Shown here: piece after piece, positions 21,908-32,200 of the stretch
Position numbering within the stretch: position 1 is the first letter of the stretch
Layout of the letters: each line of letters starts with the position of its first letter
Assembly: GCA_918026815.1 (NCBI GenBank)
Contig: CAKJVC010000107.1
Location: 558,001 to 622,000, forward strand
DNA length: 64,000 bases
Origin: Chalara sp. BL73
Taxonomy: Eukaryota; Ascomycota; Leotiomycetes; Helotiales
Direction: 5' to 3'
Program-made: the position numbers and the translations under genes
Notes under the pieces: generated by a model
Told to the model about the DNA's origin: nothing
What the model saw: the letters and a program-made list of their open reading frames with translations, nothing else
The model's database searches: none

Positions 21908-22934
21908 AAGAGAAATGTTGATGATATTCATTTCGATAAGGTTGGGCTCGTGATTTTCGAGGCGTCAAGCTTTTGCAGCCCAGTATCTCGGGACAGGATG
22001 AGCTACTTCAGAAGCTGCTAGAGCCGCCCCTGGACGGTTTATCCATGACTTACGTCTAAACCCTCCAACTGCCCAATATGTCCGATATCTAAAGATACCC
22101 AATCATACGAGCATTTTACTCAATCGATACTCGATATCACCTATGTCTTAACTTTTAATTTCTGTATTGGTGTTAATATATTTAGAAACGTCGATTCCGT
22201 GTCTTCCCCACATGTGTTTGTAGGGCATCAATCTTGGTGTAGCATCACAATGTATTGAGAGTTTTCATACATTACTCAGGAGTTTCAGGATTCCGTTATA
22301 ATTTTGATTTCGTCGCCTGCAGAGACCTCCAAAGTCGGAGGATGAAGCACGAATTCGGTAGACGTACAATACTTATAAGAGACAAGAAACGTTTCTGAAG
22401 GCCGTGGTTCTTGTATGGTTGGACAGATTATCAACAACGGTCTGGACTAGAAGCAACGACTCTCCTTAGTCCAAACTCTGGCAATCGTGTAAAGCAATAG
22501 GTGTTCTGTGGTCAAAGTAGAAATCACTGTGAGGCAATTAAACGTCTGGCTATGGTTTGAGCATACGGCAAATTAAAGGTCAAGTTATGGTTAGCCTTCT
22601 ACATAAAGGAATATGGTTACTGTAGTTTAGTTTCCAAAGCAATAGACCTGGGAGATATTGAACTATCGAAAATGAACTTACAAAACGTGCCAAATTGGTT
22701 GATGCACAATACAGATAATAAGAATGCACAAATTGAAACGGAGAAAGCTGAACGAGCTTTAATCACGTGTTGGCGTAGGGTGGCCGTCACCCGTTTACGC
22801 GCCGACGCGTTTTGCCCTCGCCGGCTAGCAAAAGCCTCCTCTTCACCGCAAACAAACATTCACCTTCAAACATCTCACCTGCGAAATTAGATTCCCAAGA
22901 CCATCCCACAAAACCAATTCAAATCGACTTCAAG
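21908..22934. other. Intergenic between EMC10 and CHZ1
   Basis: It holds the EMC10 3' side and the CHZ1 promoter. No protein-like frame was found. A CACGTG hexamer lies 171 bp upstream of the CHZ1 ATG. Confidence 0.5.
22764..22769. promoter_or_regulatory. CACGTG E-box upstream of CHZ1
   Basis: The exact CACGTG hexamer lies 166-171 bp before the CHZ1 start codon, a plausible promoter distance. Candidate binders are bHLH factors (Cbf1-, NUC-1- or SREBP-like). Function is inferred only from the hexamer and its position. Confidence 0.3.
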
Positions 22935-23401
22935 ATGTCTGAGCAAAACGGATCCGCTACCGCCGCTCATAGCAACGAGCCTATTGTTGATTCCAAGGGC
23001 AAGGGCAAAGCCGTCGCCGAGCCTGAGGCTATGGAGGAGGACAGCTCCAGCGAGGATGAGGTTGATGAGGTACGTTGGACACGACTTGTGTAGCTTCTTT
23101 TGCCGCTTTCTCTTTCTATGATGCTAATCAAACTTTTAGGATGCGCCAGTCGGTAAGCTTTACTCCCTACCATACCTTAGCCTAAGTGCAAATCAGGACT
23201 GATAGTTTGGCAGCCGATGAAGCCGATGAGGATAATATGGAGGAGATCGACACAGACAACATCATCCAGGACGGACGCCGCACTCGTGGTCGCCAGATCG
23301 ACTTTGCTAAGGCCGCTGCTGAGCTCGGCGAGGAGGAGGACTCGGAGGATGACGACGACTTCGAGGCTCCCGTGGATGAGGATTCAGAGATGAAGGATTA
23401 A
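22935..23401 (+). CDS. CHZ1: Histone H2A.Z-specific chaperone Chz1
   Basis: Three exons are read as 22935-23069, 23140-23152 and 23214-23401, giving 111 residues. Chz1 binds H2A.Z-H2B dimers and hands them to the SWR1 remodeller in the nucleus. The protein is short and very acidic, with the CHZ motif (MEEIDTDNIIQDGRRTRG then RQIDFAKAAAELG) between acidic stretches, as expected. The middle exon is only 13 nt (GATGCGCCAGTCG) and is bounded by AG and GTAAGC. Including it joins DEVDE to DAPVADEADED without a frame change, whereas skipping it shifts the frame. The start is the first ATG of this frame with a good context (AAGATGT). Confidence 0.9.
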
Positions 23402-24070
23402 ATGGCTTCTAGCCTCCCAATTACCCCTCTGCTCTGCTGCACGACAGATCTGAAGTCAAGGTCTCCAAATTTTGAGCTTGCGCCAATTTGCCTCGAGCTT
23501 TGATTTCTGCCGGGAGAACAAGGAAGTGATGGGAGGCTGAACAAATAATTACAATCCAAATGGTCTTTTTGTATCACAACTACGCATGGACAACATCCGT
23601 CTCTTTTCATCGGCAGTCGTCTCATATCTCATCGCATCATTGAAGCTAAGCTTCTTTTTCTTTATTGGCATTACGAAGGTTTGGGCATTCACGATATGAT
23701 GGAAATGAGTGATTGATCTGGTGGAAGGGAGGCGGTTGTTATGGTTTATGGATTGGTGCGCTACATGTTTTTTGCATTGCGGATCTCATCTCTAGACAAA
23801 AGCTTGTGAAATGCGATACGTTTGGATGCAATGTCTCGATGCGCCTCACTTTCAATGTGCGGCTGTAACATCTTTCCCATCAAAGGTCTTTCTAATTCTT
23901 CCGTGACAGCAAGTAATCGTGAGCTCGTGATCTGCAAACTCTAGATTTCGCAATGTGTCCTTGATTCAGAGAACCCATTTATATCCGAACCGCTGTGCCC
24001 CACAATAATTTAAAGAACAACCACCCTCAAAATAATTTCCGCCACGCAGAGAACCCTACAACCCACGAGA
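23402..24070. other. Intergenic between CHZ1 and BET1
   Basis: 3' region of CHZ1 followed by the BET1 promoter. No gene was seen. Confidence 0.5.
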
Positions 24071-24855
24071 ATGTCACAAAGGTACGTCCACCCTCCTCCG
24101 CCCTCCGGAGGCCCTTCTTCTTCCGACATGGAAACAAGCATCCTGATCTCACCAGATTCGGCTCCTCAACGCTGCACCAGCGCGACCCGCGCTCCGCCCT
24201 CTTCGGGAGCTACGACGGCCAGCCCGCATCGTCGCAGGCCCCCTCGAGAAACGCGAACAGCTCGAGCCCCAGCTATGCGTACCCCGGGTCGGCGCAGAGC
24301 CTGGGCGTGAATGGGCCGGGAGGGCCGGGAGGGGGCTACCGCCCCGCGACCCCGAACTCGAGGGGCCAGTACAGCGACGCGACGCTGAACGAGCTGGAGA
24401 GCCAGAACGACGGCGAGGTGTCGGGCATCTTGGGGAAGGTCCGCTTGTTGAAGGATGTGAGTCCCGCTCCTTTTGTTGGTTTATTTCCTGCTGTTGTTGT
24501 TGTTCCTCCGGAGTCGGGATGGGGCTGATGCGCTTAGATGACCATTGCGATTGGGGACGAGATCCGGGACAGTACGGCGCTGGCGGAGAAGATGGTGAGT
24601 GTTTTTTCCCCCGCCCTTCCTTTCCTCCTTCTTTCTCGTTGGGGCTCTTCATTGGGAGAGAGACGCCGTCGCATGTGTGACCTGGGAGAGGCTGATGGGA
24701 AACAGAATGACTCGTTTGACGGGACCCGTGTGAGGTTGCGGGGAACCATGAACAGGATGCTGCTTATGGCGGAGCGGACCGGGGTGGGCTGGAAGGTCTG
24801 GCTTGCGTTTTTTGCGGCCGTGGCCTTGTTGTTCTGGTATGTCTGGTTATTTTAG
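24071..24855 (+). CDS. BET1: ER-Golgi SNARE Bet1
   Basis: Four exons are read as 24071-24081, 24156-24456, 24538-24594 and 24706-24855, giving 172 residues. Bet1 is the Qc-SNARE of COPII vesicle fusion with the Golgi, acting with Sed5, Bos1 and Sec22. The first exon supplies only MSQ and two bases of the next codon. Residues 5-75 are a Gly/Ser/Pro-rich N-terminal region. The SNARE helix runs about 78-145 (TLNELESQNDGEVSGILGKV, LLKDMTIAIGDEIRDS, MNDSFDGTRVRLRG, MNRMLLMAERTG) and is followed by a C-terminal anchor VWLAFFAAVALLFWYVWLF at the very end, as required for a tail-anchored SNARE. All three introns are in phase. Exon 2 is noticeably GC-rich compared with its surroundings. The shorter Golgi SNARE Sft1 is the main alternative; length and N-terminus favour Bet1. 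Confidence 0.88.
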
Positions 24856-25333
24856 GCCGTCTGGTGGCCGAGCGTATACGCGGTTTTTCGACCACGGCCA
24901 TCGATCCGCCAGGGTAGGATGGCTCTGCTGCTGGTTGCATGTGCATAAATATGGGCTGGCAAGGCTATGCTGGGGCTACATATGTTTTACGGACGAAATA
25001 CAGTCGGTGGTGCATTTACGATTGAGCGTTGGTTTGAGAGCATTTCATGCAGATACATGGATTTTGGGTCGGCGTTATGGGGGTTGGGAAGACCTTGAGA
25101 AAGGGTTGTTGTATCATAAGGCATTCTAATGTGGCTAGAGGCTTGTTAATATTATATTCTGAATCTGAACTTGGTCGACCATTGGGTGAATTATCATATG
25201 CTTTTATCCGTAGACATTGGTATTCGCCCTAGATAGAAGGCATCTTATGTCTCATAAGCATGTTTCAAGTTTATAGGCTTTTCTACTTCAATTGCTTCAA
25301 TGGAGCCCTCACACAGGCTCTATGATAGGCGGT
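24856..25333. other. Convergent intergenic region
   Basis: The 3' ends of BET1 and the APC15 gene meet here. No gene was seen. Confidence 0.5.
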
Positions 25334-26313
25334 TCAATACCTCCTCCCGAAACTCTGCCTCGTTTGTGGGCTGCTCAGATCCATACTATTCTGTGTCCCG
25401 TCGCTCCTCACCATACTCGACGCCGCCGGTGGACCCCTTGGAAATGCTGCCTCCCCCTCACTCTCATCCTCGCTACTACTCAGCTCCTCGTCTGTATCTG
25501 TATGCTCATACTCTTCTTCCTCGTCTGCATCTGGGACATCTGCGTCAAGATCAACATCCATCGCCTCTCCACCTGCCCCTTCACCCACCCCACCAGATAG
25601 CAAATCCTCTTCTTGCAACATGTGACTCGCATCTTCCTCTTCTAAAGCGGAATCCCCTTCGCCGAAACGTGCAGATGCTGGTTCCGTGCCCCTGACTAGC
25701 GCTTCGCGATATGCATCGTCTGGTAATCTTGACGCGAGCACACCCCTTGGGACATCTTCTTCCTCCTCCTCATAATCATCTTCTGCATCCAGTGCCGTAG
25801 CATCTGCTTCTGGAACTGCATCATCCAAATCCACAACCTCCTCTCCCTCACCTACCCCTTCTCCCTCCCTTCCCTCACCCAACCCCATCTCATCCTGCAT
25901 TTCCGCCTCCGCCAATTCTTGCGCTAGAGCCTCTCTTCTCAACGCTTCTTGGTGTTCTTCTAGTTCTCGTTTCTCTTCGCGGAGCTGGAAGAGCGATTTG
26001 GGGATCCCGGGCGGACGGATCCAGGAATTACCGTAGTCTTTTATGTTAAGCTTGCGGCGGAGGAGGTATTCTTCGTCATGGCACAACCGGGTGAGGGGTG
26101 CGCGGTGGGATACATGGTGACGTCGGTGGACCTGCGGATGTTGTGTGGGGTGGGATGGAATATCTGAGGAGTCTTGAGGTGGATGGAAGGCTGGCTGTGG
26201 GTTGTGAGAGGATGTGTACCAGAGAGAGTAGGACTACATGCTGTTAGCCCAATATTTGGTTATGGCAAAATTGAACGCACGTCTTGAGGAGCGAGAGTTG
26301 GAAGGGAATACAT
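25334..26313 (-). CDS. Anaphase-promoting complex subunit 15 (Apc15/Mnd2)
   Basis: Exons 26313-26281 and 26233-25334 give 310 residues. Apc15/Mnd2 sits on the APC/C platform and promotes release of the mitotic checkpoint complex; yeast Mnd2 also restrains APC/C in meiosis. The 47-nt intron joins MYSLPTLAPQD to SYSLWYTSSHNPQPAF, the usual N-terminal block. The second block, DEEYLLRRKLNIKDYGNSWI followed by RPPGIPKSLFQLREE, is the Apc15p core (about 64-97), then an Arg/Glu-rich helix. The remaining two-thirds is a highly acidic, low-complexity tail ending QTRQSFGRRY. The opposite strand carries a long open frame within this tail only because of its Glu/Asp-rich codons. The start is an ATG confirmed by the family N-terminus. 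Confidence 0.85.
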
Positions 26314-29232
26314 GTTGCTGATATTGAATCGCGCGACAAATGGTTGAGCAAGCAGACATGAATGTTGTCAATAGAACGTACACATTAACAAGGCTGAGGA
26401 TCCACTTTAGCCTCACTTATCTTACTAATCAGATGGGGATTACCCGGGAATACACGTGATACGGCTCTTTCACCTTGGTGTATGAAGATGCGGCTCTAGA
26501 CACCAGGTGAAGAGCTGGATGGACTTCATATTCAACACTGCTTCATTTCTCTTCGATGTCGCTTTAATTTTGTGATCACGTATTTACTTACAATATATTT
26601 TCGGAGCGTGACGGACAACGTTACATCTGACCTGTGCACCAGTCATTTTGCGGAAGACGACCTCCCACAAGAGACACTGTTTCTTTCTTGGCTTGCTGGC
26701 TGCGCTGCTATGCTCTGGGTGTCATTGCTTCTGAAATCTATCCGTAACACAATCTGCGTGACCGACCTTAACCTGAACTCTACCATGTTGCGTGCCTTTC
26801 ACGAAAGTGTTGCCGAATGCAAGAGCAAACACCAACTGCTGGATATGGACCTGATTCAACCGTTGCAGTATTGTTTCCTCTCAACGGCATGATGCGCTGA
26901 ACCCATTCATCATTCGAGCCTCACCATGCCACTTTGTGAATGGACTTTTGGATGGAGCCAGTTCGGGAAATGTGGGCTTGATTTCGAGTGCAGTTTTTGT
27001 AGGACTCTCCATCGTACCCGACGCACACAGATATACACACATCATGTCCAAGTTAATGTGCCTCCGGCCAACACTGTCGTCCTTCTGTACTGTCATTTTT
27101 AGAGGCTCGGAACACTCCGCCAGGACACCCTAGTCCAACTGGTAAGATGGATTTCTCAGCATGTCTCGAAGCGGTCAGCATTCCCATGGTAATGGTGGTG
27201 GTGGTGATGACTCTAATGGGCAGTGAAAATTTCACCGCGCCAGAGAATAAGAAATGGCCTGGATGCCTCCTGAGCGGAGGCGCCCGATACGTACACATGA
27301 ACTTGCCCGAATTATCCCGCTCTCCAGCTGGGCGAGGTGGCGTTTCATGCGATGCAGCCGGCCAGGTTTTTTTTTTTTTTCGTACGAAAGGGTACACTCT
27401 CTAGAGTTCGTGGCCACCTGTCACCGTGGCCCTTTCCAGCCTGCGACGTGGGGATAAGATGAGATGAGGATTCCTTCGGACCCCTTCCCGCAAGCTTAAC
27501 GAAGCCATTGCATGCTCATCCAGCCTATCAGAAGGGCACGATTGGGAATTGAAACGAAATATTCATGTGTCGACGAAATATGCATCGGGGCGGTAGTGGA
27601 ACGAGCCTCGACTCGCTGCAGCCAACAGTTATGGGACCAACGCTGTAAGAACACTATAACCCCCCTGGTCCGACATCAACCCTGGTCTGGGGAGCTAGTG
27701 GTACAGTAAAAGTACTTGGGTAAAATGCACTAGCACTTCAGATGGGAGCTATCAGCCAATTGTAATGCCTACTTGAGGTTCATGCTCCAGATGGAGGGGT
27801 AAATTCAAGCTCCTTCACGGCCTGACAATCCCATGCATTTGACTGGCTCAAGCTGTTTTTAGTGACGCATGCAAACGCACCCAAGCTTCTTTTTTTTCTT
27901 TGACCTGCTACTACCCAGCTTCACCCTCACCCCACTGACACAGGGCCGATGTCGCCCAAGCCAAGCCCATCCCCTCATGCAAGGCTCTTGAAATTTTCGC
28001 CCATGTAATTTGTCCAGCTTTTTACCCATTGCAACGTCCGGGCCCTCCAATAATGGGGTATGTCGTGCGGCCATGCAGCCTGGCTGCATCAATTTTCATG
28101 TCTCAACATGTGGGGGGCCAGCAGTACGTACTTAGAAATCCCGTACCGTAAAGCGATAGCACAATGATATCCTCGGAGGTGCGGGAGGGCAGAGAAGGAG
28201 GAGCAAGAAGAAAATATACTTTTTCTTTACTTTTTGGTGTGACACCCCGTCGTGTCCAACCCCAACCGTTTGCTACTTTTCTGGCTGAAGATCGTGTCCA
28301 TCACTGGGAATCAATCGACGCAAGCGAACAGCATATAGACCATCCAGCAGACGTTTATTTGTAAGATAGGTGATATGTGCCGGCCGCCTGGTAAGACAAG
28401 ACGTCACATCCAGCCCAGTTCACAGGGGTGCTAGGCGCGTGGAATGTAGCCTTTCAGCATTTGCTGTGTGCACAACAATGACAACAACAAGGAAGATTCA
28501 CAGCGATTGATGGTAAAATAATAGTAAACCCCTAACTCACGAATCATAAAGCAGATAGAAAACAAAACAATTATCCTCAATTACTCCAGATCCGCTATAC
28601 GAAACTAGATCAGGCCAATCGCAGCACGCTTGTTCTTCCTGACAGACCGGCCCGAGTAATGTGAGAAAAGTCCCAAGTTGAGCAGAGAGAAAGTGGAGAC
28701 CAGCATTCTAGTCTGTGATTTTTCCCTCCTCCCCCAAAATCTCCCGCTGGCCCTCCTCCCTCCTTCTTCCTTCACATCGCTCTCCAGTATTTCCAACAAG
28801 ACATTCGCCCGTTGGATACTCGCCAGTTCGTGAAGGACAGTTCCCTCCAATTCGTAAGTCTTCCTCCTGGCAGCCCTTCCTACCATTGCTTTACCCCGCA
28901 GTATTGCCAACCATTCCAATCAAAACCCAAATGATGGCCATGTCTCTTCCAGTGAAACAGACTCCGGAACTGCCTGCAAACAGGCTTCAATTTCTGGTGT
29001 ATTCACCCGTTTCATGCGTCTTGGGGCTTTGCGATCTTCGTGGCTCAATTTCCGGGGGATATCTACCCGGTGTTGCTCTGCACCATCACAAGCAAACCGC
29101 CACCCGTCACACAGTAACCACAAAAGTAAAAGATTGATTGCATGCTGACTGTCTCTTGATTTTTTCAGGTTCAATCATTCGTTTTTCAAGACACAATTGC
29201 ACCACTCAGAATCCTACACAGAGGGGCCTGCT
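26314..29232. other. Long intergenic region upstream of GLT1
   Basis: 2.9 kb between two divergently transcribed genes (Apc15 leftwards, GLT1 rightwards). Short frames exist, for example 26572-26892, but none has a domain or a supporting exon structure. It includes a 14-nt poly-T (27367-27380). The last 700 bp are pyrimidine-rich, as is common for fungal leaders, and hold a candidate 5' UTR intron. Confidence 0.55.
28854..29168 (+). other. Candidate 5' UTR intron of GLT1
   Basis: GTAAGT donor at 28854, GCTGAC branch-like box and TTTTTTCAG acceptor ending at 29168, 64 nt before the GLT1 ATG. At 315 nt it would be longer than the coding introns. It rests on consensus sequences only. Confidence 0.35.
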
Positions 29233-32200
29233 ATGGCCGCTCTCGAGTTTGATGATAGACACACACAAATCGCTGCAGAAAACGAACCCTATCATCAATA
29301 CGAGTATCAGAGTGAGGAGAATGGCTCGTGGGCTGGAGCGCTTCCGGTGAAGCAGTAAGTCAGTCGCTATTTGCTTGCCAACGAAGCTAATTGTTTTCAT
29401 AGAGGATTGTATGATCCGGAGTTGGAGAAGGATGCATGTGGTGTCGGTTTCGCCTGGTAAGTTCGTCAAGTTTCATGCTGACAGGATGAAGGTGCTAACA
29501 TGAAGAATAGCCACATAAAGGGCAAGGCGAGCCACAAAATTGTTAGCGATGGTAGGCCAATTCCAGCATGCATGTGAGCAGTCACTAACCATTTACTTTT
29601 CTGCAGCACGAAATCTATTGTGTAACATGACCCATCGGGGGGCAGTCGGCTCAGATGCGAGAGATGGAGATGGAGCAGGTGTGATGACCTCGATTCCTCA
29701 CAAATTCTTCGTCAAGAATTTTGCACGAGAGGAGGGCGTGGAGCTTCCTCCATTGGGTCAATACGCGGTGGGCAATTTGTTCTTCAAGCCGGATGAGGAA
29801 ACTTTGCAGGAGTCAAAAAGACAGTTGGAGGAGATCTCTGAGTCGCTTGGGTTGAGGGTATTGGGATGGCGTGCGCCACCCAAAGATTCTACTCTTCTTG
29901 GCCCAGCTGCCGCTTCTCGAGAGCCTATTATATTGCAACCATTCGTTGTTCTAGCATCTGCTTATGGCTCTGGTAATTCTCCAGAGACCACAGATCCTGA
30001 TCAATTTGATGAAAAATATTTCGAAAGACAGCTATATGTCTTGCGAAAGCGTGCAACCCACACCATTGGGTTGCACAATTGGTTCTATTTGTGCTCTCTT
30101 TCCAACCGGAATATTGTCTACAAGGGTCAACTTGCTCCAGTTCAAGTATATCAGTATTTCTATGATCTAGTAAATGCCGACTACGAAGCCCATTTCGCAC
30201 TTGTACACTCCCGATTCTCAACCAATACTTTCCCCTCCTGGGACCGTGCTCAACCTTTGCGATGGGCAGCCCATAATGGTAAGAACTTCGTAAATCCAGA
30301 TCCAGTAATGCGCACTAACATCTAACCCAGGTGAAATCAACACCTTGCGTGGTAACAAGAACTGGATGCGTGCCCGAGAAGGCATCATGCAGTCGGACAT
30401 CTTCGGTGATGAACTGGAAATGCTCTTCCCCATCATTGAAGATGGAGGATCTGATTCCGCTGCTTTTGATAACGTGCTCGAACTCCTGACAATAAATGGT
30501 GTTCTGTCTCTCCCAGAAGCTGTCATGCTGATGGTGCCCGAGGCATGGGAGGATAACGCCGCCATGGACCCCGCCAAGGCCGCCTTCTACGAGTGGGCGG
30601 CCTGCCAAATGGAGCCATGGGACGGACCCGCACTGTTCACCTTTGCAGATGGAAGATTCTGTGGTGCGAATCTTGATCGAAACGGCCTCAGACCATGTAG
30701 ATACTATGTTATGGATGATGATAGAATCATTTGTGCATCCGAGGTTGGAACTATTGCAGTTGATCCTGAGCGAGTCATCTTGAAAGGTCGTCTACAACCT
30801 GGAAAGATGCTGCTCGTTGATACTCTGGCTGGACGCATCATTGATGATGCCGAGTTAAAGAGCACAGTCTCTACTCGCCAGGACTTTCGATCATGGCTCT
30901 CAAAGGAGCTTATAAGTCTCCCTAAGATCCACGAGGATTTCATTACCGAGGGCACAGTTAACCTCGCTCCTAAGCCTGACTCAACGGCAATTCAAGAAGA
31001 CTCAATGCTAAAAGCTTTTGGCTACTCTTTTGAGCAAGTCAGTCTGCTGCTTGGTCCTATGGCTTCTGATGAGAAGGAGGCCTTAGGCTCCATGGGGAAC
31101 GATGCTCCTCTAGCTTGTCTTGCCCAAGCTCCTCGTCTCCTCTATGAATACTTCCGACAGCTCTTCGCCCAGGTCACCAACCCCCCCATCGACCCTATTC
31201 GAGAAGCCATTGTCATGTCCCTTCAATGCTATGTTGGCCCTCAAGGCAACTTATTAGAAATGGATTCCTCCCAGTGTGGTCGACTGCTTCTTCCCACACC
31301 CGTTCTCTCTATCCCCGAGTTCAACGCTCTCAAGAACATTCACAAACTCCATTCTGACTGGACTGTCAAAATAATTGATTTGACTTTCCCCAAATCTGCC
31401 GGTGTACAAGGTTATATCGACCACCTTGATCACATCTGCAACGAGGCCACTGCAGCTATCGAGAACAAGGATAGAATAATCATCCTTTCCGACCGTGCAA
31501 CATCCGCCGATCGAGTACCTGTTTCCGCTCTCCTTGCATGCGGAATGGTACACCATCATTTGGTTAACAACAAATGGCGGTCTCTTGCTGCACTTGTGGT
31601 TGAGACTGCCGAAGCCCGTGAGGTTCACCACATGTGTGTACTCGTTGGTTACGGATGTGATGCTGTCAATCCCTACCTTGCCATGGAATGCATCATCAAG
31701 ATGAACCGCGAGAAGTTGATCCGAAAAAAGCTTACCGATGAAGAGCTCATCCGCAACTATAAGTACTCTGCAGACGGGGGTATTTTGAAGGTTATGAGCA
31801 AGATGGGTATCTCTACCTTGGCCAGTTACAAGGGCGCCCAAATCTTCGAAGCCCTCGGGGTTGATGACACAGTCGTTGACAGATGCTTCAAAGGCACTGC
31901 CACTAGGATCAAGGGTATCACTTTCGAGCTTATCGCAGAGGACGCCTTCAGATTCCATGAGAAGGGTTTCCCATCGCGATACACTGTCAGCATTCCAGGT
32001 TTAGCTGAGTCTGGAGAATATCATTGGCGTGATGGCGGAGAGCCTCACATCAACGACCCGACCTCAATCGCCAATATTCAAGACGCGGTCCGAACCAAAA
32101 ACGATAAATCCTACGAGGCATACTCCCTTTCTGAGTACGAACAGATTAAGTCTTGTACCCTCCGTGGTCTCTTGGACTTCAAATTTGAGGAGTGCACCCC

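Noticed and set aside
25300..25695. Plus-strand frame antisense to the Apc15 tail
   Set aside because: It is the shadow of the acidic low-complexity tail on the other strand, where Glu/Asp codons read as Ser/Pro/Leu-rich sequence.
26572..26892. 106-codon frame in the Apc15-GLT1 gap
   Set aside because: No family resemblance and no splice-supported extension; composition is like the surrounding DNA.
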